DNA from: Flagellimonas oceanensis
GTDB taxonomy: Bacteria > Bacteroidota > Bacteroidia > Flavobacteriales > Flavobacteriaceae
Assembly (NCBI RefSeq): GCF_003992595.1
Contig: NZ_RZNA01000005.1
Coordinates: 115,731 to 179,730 of the forward strand
Reading direction: 5' to 3'
Length of the DNA: 64,000 nt
Shown here: one piece after another, positions 17,679-27,681 of the stretch
How positions within the stretch are numbered: the stretch's first letter is position 1
Layout: each line of letters opens with the position of its first letter
The notes under the pieces: model-generated
What the model saw: only the letters and a program-made list of their open reading frames with translations
The model's database searches: none
Told to the model about the DNA's origin: nothing
Translations under genes and position numbers: made by a program

Positions 17679-19931
17679 TTACTGGGCAATGGGCGCGGTT
17701 AAACAATGTTCGGGAATGCCAAAACCATCGACCAACACCTCAATGTGTGGTCGCAGTTCCGTGGATAGGCGCTCTACCCGCTGACGAATGGCCTTCGATT
17801 TTGTACTCCCAATATAGCCCTGCTCCAAATACCATCTTGCATCCGAATTGATTTGATCAAGGGCGTAAAGGCAACCCACCTTCTCCATCAAGGCCCTGTA
17901 CTTGAGATCCGTTACCTGCTCATAATGTTCACAGAAAATATGGTAGGCCAATTCCACACTGTACGCTTTTCCAAGAGCCAATAAATGGGTCTGCACCTTT
18001 AAAAAGGCCTGGTAAGAAGGAATTCCTTTTTTGATATAGTTGCGTATGCGCATGGCCAAGGTATATGTAAGCCTTCTGGTACGATAATCAAAAGCGTGCT
18101 TATGAAACTTTGGATTATACAGGTGTTCTGCATCAACCTTGTTTGAATAAAGGGGATTGATAGCAGTGAGTTTGTCCGCAATCTGAGTCTGTAAAAGCTT
18201 TAGCACCGAAGCGAAGCCAGCACTGTTGAACTCCGCCCTAAAATCGGATAGAATGCCTTTGGCTGCAAGCTGCAACAATACCGTATTGTCTCCTTCAAAA
18301 GTGGTGAAAATATCCACGTCCCCTTTGAGGTCCGCAATTCTGTTCTCCAATAAATAACCCTTACCACCACATGCTTCACGACATTCTTGAATGGTTTCGT
18401 TGGCGAACCACGTAATGATTGATTTTAGGCCTGCCACTTGGGTTTCTACCTCCCTCTTATCAGGTTGTGATTCGTCACTGTAACGCTTCATCATCTCTTC
18501 TAAGGTAAAATGATAGACATACGCCCCCGCAATCGCAGGCGTAAGTCTTAGCTGATGAGTAGGGTAGTCCATGATCAGGTCTTCTTGAACCTTTACATTA
18601 TCATTGAACTGCCTACGATTGAGCGCATATTTAACTGCAATTGACAGTGCCATCTTACTTCCGCCAAGTGCACCACGTGCCACACAAATACGTCCGCCGA
18701 CCAAGGTGCCCAACATGGTAAAGAATCGCTTGTTCGGATTTTTTATGGAGGAAAAGTAAGTGCCATCATCCCGTATCTCCCCATATTTGTCCAGTAGGTT
18801 CTGTCTGGGGACCTTTACATTGTTGAACCAGATTTTACCGTTGTCAACCCCGTTCAGCCCCAGTTTATAGCCATTGTCCTCTACAGTGATGCCTTCTAAG
18901 GTTTCGTGTTTTTCATTTCTTAGTGGAACTAAAATGGCATGTACGCCCTCATTTTTGCCATTAACGATCAATTGGGCAAAAACAGTGGCTATTTTGGAAT
19001 GCAGCGCGTTACCGATGTATTCCTTATTGTCGTTTTTACCAGGGGTGTGTATAATGATGGAATCGGATGCTTTTTCGTAGGTAGCGGTGGTCTTGATGCC
19101 TCTAACGTTGGAACCATGTCCTGTTTCCGTCATAGCGAAACAGCCCAGTAATTTGGTTTCCCCTGCTTCTGTCAAATACTGGTCATGGTGTTTTTTTGTG
19201 CCCAATTTTTGGATACTACCGCCAAAAAGGCCGAACTGGACCCCGAACTTCACGGCCAAGCTCCCGTCTACGAACATCAGATGTTCAAAAATAGAGGCAT
19301 AAGCGGGCATGTTTCCCGTTCCGCCATACTCAGGTGGATAGGCCATGGCGCCGTAACCAGCCTCTCCCAACAGCTGGACTTGTTTTAATATCCTATTTCG
19401 GAACTCGGCTTTGTCTCTTAAAACCTCCCATGAAAAATCAGGCTTGTCCAAAAACCTTCGAAATTCATCGACCACCTTGGTGTGTTCGCCTTTCAGGATG
19501 TCGTCCAGAACTTGGGCATCGTATTCATCCGAAGTTTTTTCATGGACCACTTCCACATCGAACAAATGGTTGTAGTGGTTGGGCTGTATGCCCAGATGGA
19601 CCTCAATATGCTTTAATTGCTCGTTCAGATCATCCCCGCTAATCAATCGTTGACTGAGCGAAGTTAGTGGGTAGGTCTCGCTTTCGATTAATTTTACTTG
19701 GGAATTGGCAATGGTCTGTTTCCAGTTTTTTATTTCATCATCATGGGGTGGATTATCCCTGTCCAACCAGCTTTGCAGTTGTCCTTTTTCTTCTTGGTCA
19801 AGCGATGCATCGAGCGCTATGACTTTTTGTACCACTGAAATCTCAGAAGCTGATAATAGGTCATCGGACCAGATGACGTAAAAAAAAGGGATGTATTGTA
19901 GAATTCCTACGGAATAGTCTGTAGCAACCAT
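17679..19931 (-). CDS. Acyl-CoA dehydrogenase / acyl-CoA oxidase family flavoprotein (long form)
   Basis: This family introduces a trans-2,3 double bond into acyl-CoA, the first step of beta-oxidation, using FAD. At 750 residues it is much longer than a classical dehydrogenase (about 380). Flavin-binding signatures are present in the middle (GCFAMTETGHGSNVRG, ALGGSKMALSIAVKYALNRRQF), and the C-terminal half has CREACGGKGY and TTFEGDNTVLLQL, wording typical of acyl-CoA oxidases. The N-terminal 150 residues are an extra helical domain seen in Bacteroidota homologues. It is a single-gene unit on the minus strand, so its electron acceptor cannot be told from context. Confidence 0.85.
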   Translation of the reverse strand: MVATDYSVGILQYIPFFYVIWSDDLLSASEISVVQKVIALDASLDQEEKGQLQSWLDRDNPPHDDEIKNWKQTIANSQVKLIESETYPLTSLSQRLISGDDLNEQLKHIEVHLGIQPNHYNHLFDVEVVHEKTSDEYDAQVLDDILKGEHTKVVDEFRRFLDKPDFSWEVLRDKAEFRNRILKQVQLLGEAGYGAMAYPPEYGGTGNMPAYASIFEHLMFVDGSLAVKFGVQFGLFGGSIQKLGTKKHHDQYLTEAGETKLLGCFAMTETGHGSNVRGIKTTATYEKASDSIIIHTPGKNDNKEYIGNALHSKIATVFAQLIVNGKNEGVHAILVPLRNEKHETLEGITVEDNGYKLGLNGVDNGKIWFNNVKVPRQNLLDKYGEIRDDGTYFSSIKNPNKRFFTMLGTLVGGRICVARGALGGSKMALSIAVKYALNRRQFNDNVKVQEDLIMDYPTHQLRLTPAIAGAYVYHFTLEEMMKRYSDESQPDKREVETQVAGLKSIITWFANETIQECREACGGKGYLLENRIADLKGDVDIFTTFEGDNTVLLQLAAKGILSDFRAEFNSAGFASVLKLLQTQIADKLTAINPLYSNKVDAEHLYNPKFHKHAFDYRTRRLTYTLAMRIRNYIKKGIPSYQAFLKVQTHLLALGKAYSVELAYHIFCEHYEQVTDLKYRALMEKVGCLYALDQINSDARWYLEQGYIGSTKSKAIRQRVERLSTELRPHIEVLVDGFGIPEHCLTAPIAQ

Positions 19932-20020
19932 ATTTAACTTAATTGGTGAAACGTTCTCTTTTCTAAGATAAGGTTTAGACCGCTAAGAACAATCGCAAGT
20001 GCTATTTTTATCTATAAGGT

Positions 20021-20051
20021 TTTAGGTCGATGCGGTTTTCAGTTATATTTG
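20021..20051 (+). promoter_or_regulatory. Promoter of ruvB
   Basis: TTTA (20021-20024), a 19-base spacer and TATATTTG (20044-20051) match TTTG-N19-TAnnTTTG with one mismatch in the upstream box. The ruvB ATG is only 7 bases downstream of the -7 element, so the transcript should be leaderless or nearly so. Confidence 0.7.
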
Positions 20052-20058
20052 TTGAAGA

Positions 20059-21081
20059 ATGAACGAGAATTTAGATCCAACAGCTGATAATTTTTCCTCG
20101 GAAGAGCTCGATATCGAAAGAGCCTTAAGGCCCGTCACTTTTGATGACTTTACCGGCCAGGCCCAAGTACTGGAAAACCTAAAGGTTTTTGTGCAGGCGG
20201 CCAATCTTAGGGGAGAGGCCTTGGATCATACTCTTTTTCATGGTCCTCCTGGACTTGGTAAGACCACCTTGGCCCATATTCTGGCCAATGAGCTCGGCGT
20301 GGGCATCAAGGTAACTTCCGGACCTGTACTGGACAAGCCCGGTGATTTGGCGGGACTGTTGACCAATTTGGAAGAACGCGATGTGCTCTTTATCGATGAG
20401 ATCCACAGGTTGAGTCCCATTGTAGAGGAATACCTGTATTCCGCAATGGAGGATTATAAAATAGACATCATGATCGAGACGGGCCCCAATGCCCGTACCG
20501 TACAGATAAACCTGAGTCCGTTTACGTTGATCGGGGCCACTACCCGATCTGGGTTACTGACGGCTCCCATGAGGGCTCGTTTTGGTATCCAGAGCAGATT
20601 GGAATATTATAACACCGAGCTTTTGTCCACTATCGTGGAACGCAGTGCGGAAATCTTGAGTGTACCCATAACCAATGATGCAGCGATAGAGATTGCGGGA
20701 CGTAGTAGGGGAACCCCAAGAATCTGTAACGCCCTTTTGCGTAGGGTCAGGGACTTTGCACAAATCAAAGGGAACGGAAACATTGACTTGGAAATTTCCC
20801 AGTTTGGATTAAAGGCCTTGAACGTGGATGCCCATGGTTTGGATGAAATGGACAATAAAATCTTGACCACCATTATCGATAAATTCAAGGGAGGGCCCGT
20901 TGGTATTACCACTTTGGCAACGGCAGTCTCCGAAAGTGCTGAAACCCTTGAGGAAGTTTACGAACCTTTTTTGATTCAGCAAGGTTTTATAATGCGGACT
21001 CCCCGGGGCCGGGAAGTCACTGAACTTGCGTACAAACATTTGGGCAGGGTAAAAGGCGGTACCCAAGGCGGATTGTTTTAA
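20059..21081 (+). CDS. ruvB: Holliday junction branch-migration ATPase RuvB
   Basis: RuvB is the AAA+ motor that, with RuvA, drives branch migration of Holliday junctions in recombinational repair. The 340-residue length is standard. Walker A is GPPGLGKTT (62-70), Walker B leads into DEIH (113-116), sensor I is GATTR (159-163) and the [18 protein letters not shown] segment carries the sensor II region. A winged-helix DNA-binding domain ends the protein. It is not adjacent to ruvA, which lies 6 kb away at 27095, an arrangement usual in this phylum. Confidence 0.98.
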   Translation: MNENLDPTADNFSSEELDIERALRPVTFDDFTGQAQVLENLKVFVQAANLRGEALDHTLFHGPPGLGKTTLAHILANELGVGIKVTSGPVLDKPGDLAGLLTNLEERDVLFIDEIHRLSPIVEEYLYSAMEDYKIDIMIETGPNARTVQINLSPFTLIGATTRSGLLTAPMRARFGIQSRLEYYNTELLSTIVERSAEILSVPITNDAAIEIAGRSRGTPRICNALLRRVRDFAQIKGNGNIDLEISQFGLKALNVDAHGLDEMDNKILTTIIDKFKGGPVGITTLATAVSESAETLEEVYEPFLIQQGFIMRTPRGREVTELAYKHLGRVKGGTQGGLF

Positions 21082-21217
21082 TGACATTCCGGTTCCCAAT
21101 TTTAAATCTTTTCGTAATTTACTTGCTTGTTTGATTAAACTAAATGATGTAGTGGAAATCAAGGAGAACCCCTGTCTTACTATATTCATAATCGCTTTGC
21201 ATGATCTAAAATGAATC

Positions 21218-22285
21218 ATGGGAGACCTGAGAACATCCAAAGTGCAGAACACCGATTCATATAGTGCAATCGCCAAGCAGATAAGAAAACTGTGCTTGCA
21301 ACTGGGTATTTGCATTGTTTTGATGCTTGGATTGGCTTTTGCCGTGGTGCTGGTCGGATTCGGCGGATTTGGTTCTAAAGAATATGTGTCCCTGCCCGAT
21401 GATGTCTATTATTTGGATTACAATGTGTACAACCTGTCTTTTTCAAAGAAAAACGAACGCATAAAAGAAGGTTTCGAAATTTTCAGAAATACTCCATTAC
21501 ATCTAGGACCAAGGCAAACCGATGCTATAAATATATACGCAGGTAATAATCTGGCCTGTGCCAGTTGTCATTTAAATGGCGGAACAAAGCCTTACGCGGC
21601 TCCATTGATAGGTGTGGTCAAGCGATTTCCTCAATATCGTGGTCGAGAGGATAAAATGGGAACCATAGAGGAGCGCATCAATGGTTGTATGGAACGCAGC
21701 ATGAATGGCAGGATGATGCCTGAAGATAGTGGTAAAATGAAATCGTTGTTGGCCTATTTGGAATGGTTGGGGAGGGCTACGCCATCCAATGGGAAAATTG
21801 AAGGTCAAGGTCTTTTGTCCATTGAAATCCCAGATAGAGCGGTGGATTTAGAGCATGGTGAGCTTGTTTTTCAAAGAAACTGTGTGGAATGTCATGGTGC
21901 GGATGGACAAGGAGAGTCGCAAGAAGACGGTACTTATCTGTACCCTCCCTTATGGGGGAACGATTCATACAACAATGGTGCGGGCATGACCCGCGTAATC
22001 ACGGCGGCACAGTTTATCAAGGGAAACATGCCTTACGGTACCACATTTGATAGCCCGAAGTTAACAGATGAAGAGGCTTACGACGTGGCAGGATACATCA
22101 ATCAAAAATTAAGACCGACAAAGCCCCATCGGGAAGTTGATTTTCCTGATTTGGTAAAAAAACCTGTTTCTACCCCGTATGGCCCATATTCAGATCATTT
22201 TAGTGAAGAGCAACATCAATTGGGACCTTTTCAACCTATAATGGAGTACTATAAGAATGAGTTTGACCTGGTTAAAACCAAATAG
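21218..22285 (+). CDS. Membrane-anchored dihaem cytochrome c, TsdA-like (thiosulfate dehydrogenase family)
   Basis: The 355-residue protein has one N-terminal membrane helix (about 29-50) and two haem motifs, CASCH (114-118) and CVECH (222-226). After the first haem it reads GGTKPYAAPLIGVVKRFPQY and INGCMERSMNGR; the NGCxxRSxNG motif with Cys157 is the signature of the TsdA group, whose catalytic haem has a Cys ligand and which interconverts thiosulfate and tetrathionate. The specific substrate is inferred, since relatives include cytochromes of unknown function. It is anchored rather than soluble. The 136-base gap upstream holds no clear promoter. It could feed electrons to the oxidase encoded in this window. 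Confidence 0.78.
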   Translation: MGDLRTSKVQNTDSYSAIAKQIRKLCLQLGICIVLMLGLAFAVVLVGFGGFGSKEYVSLPDDVYYLDYNVYNLSFSKKNERIKEGFEIFRNTPLHLGPRQTDAINIYAGNNLACASCHLNGGTKPYAAPLIGVVKRFPQYRGREDKMGTIEERINGCMERSMNGRMMPEDSGKMKSLLAYLEWLGRATPSNGKIEGQGLLSIEIPDRAVDLEHGELVFQRNCVECHGADGQGESQEDGTYLYPPLWGNDSYNNGAGMTRVITAAQFIKGNMPYGTTFDSPKLTDEEAYDVAGYINQKLRPTKPHREVDFPDLVKKPVSTPYGPYSDHFSEEQHQLGPFQPIMEYYKNEFDLVKTK

Positions 22286-22299
22286 GGTAGGTTTTTCGC

Positions 22300-22331
22300 T
22301 TTATAATCGGGAAAAACTATTGTTATCTTCG
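22300..22331 (+). promoter_or_regulatory. Probable promoter of queG
   Basis: TTTA (22300-22303), a 20-base spacer and TATCTTCG (22324-22331, 7 of 8 to TAnnTTTG with the fixed positions mostly kept) lie just before the GTG start at 22336. Confidence 0.5.
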
Positions 22332-22335
22332 TTCC

Positions 22336-23256
22336 GTGAGCGCACACAAACATACCGAACTTATAAAAGCCGAAGCCAAGCGCCTCGGTTTTTTGTCATG
22401 TGGGGTATCCAGAGCGGAATTTTTGGAAGAGGAAGCGCCCCGATTAGAAAAATGGCTCAACCAGAACATGCATGGGGAAATGCAATACATGGAAAACCAT
22501 TTCGATAAACGTTTGGATCCCACAAAATTGGTCGAAGGCTCCAAGTCGGTCATATCGCTCCTGTTGAATTATTTTCCTTCCGAAGAACAAAACCCCGAAT
22601 CCTATAAAATTTCGAAATATGCCTATGGCATGGATTATCACTTTGTGATAAAGGATAAACTCAAAAGCTTGCTCCATTTTATTCAGGAAGAAATCGGCGA
22701 GGTGCACGGCAGGGCCTTTGTGGATTCCGCCCCGGTTTTGGACAAGGCATGGGCGGCAAAAAGCGGTCTGGGCTGGATAGGAAAGAACAGTAATCTGCTG
22801 ACCCAACAGGTAGGTTCTTTTTACTTTATTGCAGAACTAATCGTGGATTTGGAACTGGAGTACGATACACCAGTGACCGATCATTGTGGTACCTGTACCG
22901 CTTGTATTGATGCCTGTCCCACTGATGCTATTGTGCAACCCTATGTCGTAGATGGCAGTAAATGTATTTCCTACCTGACCATTGAGTTGAAGAACGAGAT
23001 CCCGTCTGAATTTGACGGCAAACTCGATGATTGGATGTTCGGCTGTGATGTTTGCCAAGATGTGTGCCCATGGAACCGTTTTTCAAAATCGCATAGCGAA
23101 CCCCTCTTTAACCCTCATCCGGACTTGTTGGAGTTCACTAAAAAGGATTGGGAGGAGATTACCGAGGATGTATTCAAAAAGGTGTTCAAAAAATCAGCAG
23201 TAAAACGGACCAAACTATCAGGTCTTCAGCGCAATGTCAATTTTTTGAAGAAATAG
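22336..23256 (+). CDS. queG: Epoxyqueuosine reductase QueG
   Basis: QueG performs the last step of queuosine synthesis, reducing epoxyqueuosine in tRNA with cobalamin and two iron-sulfur clusters. The 306-residue protein has the N-terminal cobalamin-binding domain with the conserved Asp131 ([10 protein letters not shown]). Two [4Fe-4S] motifs follow: [12 protein letters not shown] at 184-195 with Cys210, and [10 protein letters not shown] at 237-246. It lacks the C-terminal HEAT-repeat part found in longer homologues, as in several short QueG proteins. The start is a GTG at 22336; no in-frame ATG precedes the conserved N-terminal helix, and a -7 element lies just upstream. Confidence 0.93.
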   Translation: MSAHKHTELIKAEAKRLGFLSCGVSRAEFLEEEAPRLEKWLNQNMHGEMQYMENHFDKRLDPTKLVEGSKSVISLLLNYFPSEEQNPESYKISKYAYGMDYHFVIKDKLKSLLHFIQEEIGEVHGRAFVDSAPVLDKAWAAKSGLGWIGKNSNLLTQQVGSFYFIAELIVDLELEYDTPVTDHCGTCTACIDACPTDAIVQPYVVDGSKCISYLTIELKNEIPSEFDGKLDDWMFGCDVCQDVCPWNRFSKSHSEPLFNPHPDLLEFTKKDWEEITEDVFKKVFKKSAVKRTKLSGLQRNVNFLKK

Positions 23257-23331
23257 CATTATATTGAGCCGTGTTCTTGAAATATTCACACCCTTTCAGT
23301 GTATATTTCGGATGCTAGCTAAACAAACAAC

Positions 23332-24657
23332 ATGATTAAGATTAAAAAACCCAAATTAAGTTTTTGGCAGATTTTTAATATGAATGTTGGGTTCCTTGGG
23401 ATTCAATATAGCTTTGGTTTGCAGCAGAGCGCCATTAATCCAATATTTCTTTTTTTGGGTGCTACAGAAGAAATGCTTCCCATTTTGAACATCGCAGGTC
23501 CTGTTACCGGATTGATCGTACAACCTATTATAGGGGCCGTTTCCGATAAGACCTGGTCGCCTCGTTGGGGTAGGCGAAAGCCTTTTTTTCTCATAGGTGC
23601 GCTAATGGGCAGTCTGTGTCTGTTTTTCTTTCCATTAAGTCCAGCTTTATGGTTCGCCGTCGGTTTATTGTGGATTTTGGATGTTGGCAACAACATGGCC
23701 ATGGAGCCTTACCGTGCATTTGTTGGTGATAAATTGCCAGAATCACAGTTCAGTATCGGGTACCAGATGCAAAGTCTTTTTGTGGGGGCCGGTATTCTTT
23801 TGGCCAATGCATCCATCTTTTTGTTTCAGGATTGGTTTGGTGGTGGTCAAGAAGTTGAGGGGACAGTGCCTAAATGGTTGTATTATTCCTTTTTTATCGG
23901 ATCCTTTCTTTCCATAGCCACCATTTTATGGTCTGTGTTGAAAACCCCAGAAATTCCGCCTACTGATGAAGAGTTGGCAGAAATCAACAAACATAAAGCA
24001 CTTCCCTTCGCTGATCGCATAAAAGTTCCTTTTGTGGAAATCATCCTTGCCGTTAAGGAAATGCCCAGATTTATGTGGAAGCTCTCAGCAGTATACCTAT
24101 TTCAATGGTATGCCCTTTTTGTGTATTGGCAGTACATCACTCCCTTGTTCAGGGTTTCCTTGGGCTACGACACCTCGGAGGCTGCAGCACAAGCCTCTAA
24201 AATGAATTGGGCATACAATGTGGTCACGGCTGTGGTCGCATTGGTCTTGGTGCCATTGACCATGCGTTTCGGTGGAAAAAAAGTATATGCTTTGAGTTTA
24301 TTGGGTACCGCGGTGGCTTTATTCACTGTTCCTTATATTCAAGATCCGCTTTATGTACTGCTTCCTATGGTCTTGTTCGGAATAGGATGGGCGGCCATGA
24401 TGGGGATTCCCTATAGCATGGTTTCCAAAGTGGTCCCGCAAGAGCGAAGAGGTGTCTACATGGGGATATTGAATATGATGATCGTGATTCCCATGGGAAT
24501 CGAAACACTTACATTTGGCCCTATTTTTAAAAACCTTCTTGGTGGCAATTCGGTCAATGCCATGTTGTTTGCAGCCGTTTTTTTTGTGATTGCCTCTGTT
24601 TTGGCCATGCGTTTGAACGTTTCCAAAGCGAAAAAGGAGTATCCGTTGGATGCATAA
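23332..24657 (+). CDS. MFS transporter, SLC45/GPH-like sugar carrier
   Basis: The 441-residue protein has about twelve hydrophobic helices. The N-terminal NVGFLGIQYSFGLQQSAINP and the loop SDKTWSPRWGRRKPF are the marks of the SLC45-like branch of the major facilitator superfamily, whose studied members carry sucrose, maltose or other glycosides with protons or sodium. No sugar-metabolism gene is adjacent, so the substrate cannot be told. A -7-like TATATTTC at 23302-23309 lies just before it. It is flanked by queG and maeB, both unrelated in function. Confidence 0.82.
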   Translation: MIKIKKPKLSFWQIFNMNVGFLGIQYSFGLQQSAINPIFLFLGATEEMLPILNIAGPVTGLIVQPIIGAVSDKTWSPRWGRRKPFFLIGALMGSLCLFFFPLSPALWFAVGLLWILDVGNNMAMEPYRAFVGDKLPESQFSIGYQMQSLFVGAGILLANASIFLFQDWFGGGQEVEGTVPKWLYYSFFIGSFLSIATILWSVLKTPEIPPTDEELAEINKHKALPFADRIKVPFVEIILAVKEMPRFMWKLSAVYLFQWYALFVYWQYITPLFRVSLGYDTSEAAAQASKMNWAYNVVTAVVALVLVPLTMRFGGKKVYALSLLGTAVALFTVPYIQDPLYVLLPMVLFGIGWAAMMGIPYSMVSKVVPQERRGVYMGILNMMIVIPMGIETLTFGPIFKNLLGGNSVNAMLFAAVFFVIASVLAMRLNVSKAKKEYPLDA

Positions 24658-24775
24658 AGCATACAACATTGCATATCACAGACCTTTTGCTTCCATACAG
24701 GCCTTCAAATTGATGCTTGGGATTTTAAGATAAAACCAATGAATGTCCTAACTTTACCAATTCATTTTTGATAAT

Positions 24776-27073
24776 ATGAGCAAGGAAAAGCAAAGACGAG
24801 AAGCACTTCTATACCACGCAAAGCCGCAACCAGGTAAAATAAAGATCGTACCCACAAAACCGTATTCCACCCAAAGGGACTTGGCCTTGGCCTATTCCCC
24901 AGGGGTTGCCGAACCTTGTTTGGAGATTGAAAAGAACAAGGACGATGTATACAAATACACCGCAAAAGGAAATATAGTAGCGGTAATTTCCAACGGTACA
25001 GCGGTATTGGGCTTGGGAAATATCGGTCCCGAGGCCTCAAAGCCCGTAATGGAAGGGAAGAGTCTGCTTTTCAAGATTTTTTCTGATATCGATGGAATCG
25101 ATATTGAACTGGATGCCACTGATGTGGATAAGTTCGTTGAGACGGTCAAGGCCATTGCCCCGACCTTCGGGGGAATCAATTTGGAGGATATCAAAGCTCC
25201 TGAAGCCTTTGAGATCGAACGGAGGTTGAAGGAAGAACTCGATATCCCCGTAATGCATGATGATCAGCACGGTACGGCGATAATTTCCGCCGCAGCTTTG
25301 CTGAACGCCCTTGAAATTGCCGAAAAAAAGATTGAAGATGTAAAAATCGTGGTAAGCGGGGCAGGCGCAGCGGCTGTTTCGTGTACAAAACTCTACAAAG
25401 CCTTTGGTGCATCCGCAAAGAATATCGTAATGTTGGATAGCAAGGGGGTCATCCGAAGCGACAGGGACAACCTTACTTCTCAAAAAAAAGAGTTTGCCAC
25501 CGATAGGAAAATCGACACTTTGGAGGAAGCCATGAAGGATTCAGATGTGTTCATCGGACTCTCCATCGCCGACATTGTTTCCCCTGAAATGCTGAATTCC
25601 ATGGCCGAGAACCCCATTGTGTTCGCCATGGCCAATCCAAATCCAGAGATAGAATACGATTTGGCCTGCAAGACCAGGAAGGACATCATCATGGCCACTG
25701 GTCGTTCCGACCATCCGAACCAAGTGAACAATGTACTTGGTTTCCCGTTTATCTTCAGGGGGGCTTTGGATGTGCGTGCCACAAAAATCAATGAAGAAAT
25801 GAAGATGGCCGCCGTAAGGGCCCTGGCCGATTTGACTCGTGAGCCCGTTCCGGAACAAGTGAACATTGCCTACGATGCCACAAGGTTGGCCTTTGGAAAG
25901 GACTATATCATCCCCAAACCCTTCGATCCCCGGTTGATCGCCAAGATTCCACCGGCTGTTGCCAAAGCGGCCATGGATAGTGGAGTGGCTAGACTGCCAA
26001 TTCAAAATTGGGAGAAGTACGAGGAAGAACTCTATCAAAGATCCGGCAATGACAACAAAGTGGTTCGATTGCTACATAACAGGGCCAAGGTAAATCCAAA
26101 ACGAATTGTTTTTGCCGAAGCTGAATTGCTCGATGTGATGAAGGCCGCTCAGATCGTTCATGAAGAAGGCATCGCAATGCCGATCCTGCTGGGAAACAAG
26201 GAAATCATAGAGCACTTGAAAAAGGAGCTCGAGTTTGACGCAGAAGTGCCGATCATCGATCCACGTTCCGATGAGTTCAGTGAAATGCGTACCAAGTATG
26301 CCTTGAAACTTTGGGAACTGAGGAAGCGAAAGGGCGAGACCAAGTACAGTGCTCGTGTCAATATGGGCAAGCGGAATTATTTTGGAGCCATGATGCTCAA
26401 GGAAGGAGATGCCGATGGAATGATTTCTGGATACTCCAGAGCCTACCCCAAGGTACTGCGACCCGTTTTTGAGGTGCTGGGAAGGGCCAAAAATGTGCAA
26501 AATGCCAGCACTGTAAACATTATGATCACAGATAGAGGACCGCTCTTTTTGGCCGATACCTCCATCAATATCGATCCCAATGCGGAAGAACTGGCCGAGA
26601 TTGCACAAATGACGGCCAATGTGGCCAAAACCTTTGGTTTCAATCCCGTTATGGCATTGCTCTCCTACGCGAATTTTGGTTCATCGAACCATCCGAATGC
26701 CCAAAAAGTAAGGGAAGCCGTGAAAATTCTACATGAAAGGAACCCTGATTTGGTGGTCGATGGAGAAATCCAGACCGACTTTGCACTCGACCCGGAGATG
26801 AGCAGCAATAACTTCCCGTTTTCCAAGATATCAGGGAAAAAGGTCAACACCTTGGTTTTTCCCAACCTGGAATCCGCGAACATTACCTACAAATTGTTGA
26901 AAGGCCTCAACAATGCCGATTCCATCGGACCGATCATGGTGGGGCTTACCAGAGCGGCGCATATTTTGCAACTCGGGGCCAGCGTGGACGAAATGGTCAA
27001 TATGGCCGCCGTTGCCGTTATCGATGCCCAAGAGCGTGAGAAGCGAAGAAAAGCTAAAATGCAAGGGGAGTGA
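24776..27073 (+). CDS. maeB: NADP-dependent malic enzyme with C-terminal phosphotransacetylase domain
   Basis: Malic enzyme decarboxylates malate to pyruvate, making NADPH. The 765-residue protein has the two-part MaeB layout. The N-terminal malic enzyme part (about 1-410) contains ALAYSPGVAEPC, the DDQHGTA metal/substrate motif and the nucleotide-binding GAGAAAVSC. The C-terminal phosphotransacetylase-like part (about 430-760) contains GMISGYSRAYPKVLRPVFEV. In studied MaeB proteins the latter is regulatory (acetyl-CoA sensing) rather than catalytic. A possible -7 element TAACTTTA lies at 24749-24756. The stop is 21 bases before ruvA, so ruvA probably shares its transcript. Confidence 0.95.
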   Translation: MSKEKQRREALLYHAKPQPGKIKIVPTKPYSTQRDLALAYSPGVAEPCLEIEKNKDDVYKYTAKGNIVAVISNGTAVLGLGNIGPEASKPVMEGKSLLFKIFSDIDGIDIELDATDVDKFVETVKAIAPTFGGINLEDIKAPEAFEIERRLKEELDIPVMHDDQHGTAIISAAALLNALEIAEKKIEDVKIVVSGAGAAAVSCTKLYKAFGASAKNIVMLDSKGVIRSDRDNLTSQKKEFATDRKIDTLEEAMKDSDVFIGLSIADIVSPEMLNSMAENPIVFAMANPNPEIEYDLACKTRKDIIMATGRSDHPNQVNNVLGFPFIFRGALDVRATKINEEMKMAAVRALADLTREPVPEQVNIAYDATRLAFGKDYIIPKPFDPRLIAKIPPAVAKAAMDSGVARLPIQNWEKYEEELYQRSGNDNKVVRLLHNRAKVNPKRIVFAEAELLDVMKAAQIVHEEGIAMPILLGNKEIIEHLKKELEFDAEVPIIDPRSDEFSEMRTKYALKLWELRKRKGETKYSARVNMGKRNYFGAMMLKEGDADGMISGYSRAYPKVLRPVFEVLGRAKNVQNASTVNIMITDRGPLFLADTSINIDPNAEELAEIAQMTANVAKTFGFNPVMALLSYANFGSSNHPNAQKVREAVKILHERNPDLVVDGEIQTDFALDPEMSSNNFPFSKISGKKVNTLVFPNLESANITYKLLKGLNNADSIGPIMVGLTRAAHILQLGASVDEMVNMAAVAVIDAQEREKRRKAKMQGE

Positions 27074-27094
27074 TCCCGGTCAAATAGATTTTTT

Positions 27095-27676
27095 ATGATT
27101 ACCCACTTACGAGGAAAACTAGTAGAAAAAAATCCAACCTACGCCATAGTGGAATGCAATGGGGTGGGGTATTTCCTGAATATTTCCCTACATACTTTTT
27201 CCTTGCTCACAGATGAAGAAAACATCTTTGTCTATACCGATTTATTGGTAAAGGAAGATTCTCATACCTTGTTCGGTTTCGCCGAGCGGGCGGAGCGCGA
27301 AGTGTTCCGATTGTTGATATCGGTCTCAGGGGTCGGGGCGAGTACTGCACGAACCATGTTGTCCTCATTGTCCCCATCCGATGTCAGGGATGCCATAGCC
27401 AATGGCGATGTGCCCACAATCCAGTCTGTGAAAGGGATTGGGGCCAAAACGGCCCAGCGTGTAATCTTGGATTTAAAGGACAAGATTTTAAAAGTCCACG
27501 ACATGGGCGAAGTTTCACAAAAATCAAACAATACAAATAAAGAAGAAGCGTTATCTGCATTAGAGGTTCTTGGTTTTACCAGAAAGCAATCTGAAAAGGT
27601 GGTCGACAAGGTACTTTCCCAAGACACTTCGTTAAGCGTAGAGAACATTATTAAACAGGCGCTGAAAAATTTGTAA
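27095..27676 (+). CDS. ruvA: Holliday junction DNA-binding protein RuvA
   Basis: RuvA binds the four-way junction as a tetramer and recruits RuvB. The 193-residue protein begins with the OB-fold MITHLRGKLVEKNPTYAIVE. Two helix-hairpin-helix motifs follow (ISVSGVGASTARTML and SVKGIGAKTAQRVIL), and the C-terminal three-helix domain III that contacts RuvB (EEALSALEVLGFTRKQSEKV) closes the protein. The length is standard. It lies between maeB and sprA with gaps of 21 and 5 bases, an order conserved in Flavobacteriia. Confidence 0.97.
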   Translation: MITHLRGKLVEKNPTYAIVECNGVGYFLNISLHTFSLLTDEENIFVYTDLLVKEDSHTLFGFAERAEREVFRLLISVSGVGASTARTMLSSLSPSDVRDAIANGDVPTIQSVKGIGAKTAQRVILDLKDKILKVHDMGEVSQKSNNTNKEEALSALEVLGFTRKQSEKVVDKVLSQDTSLSVENIIKQALKNL

Positions 27677-27681
27677 CTAGT

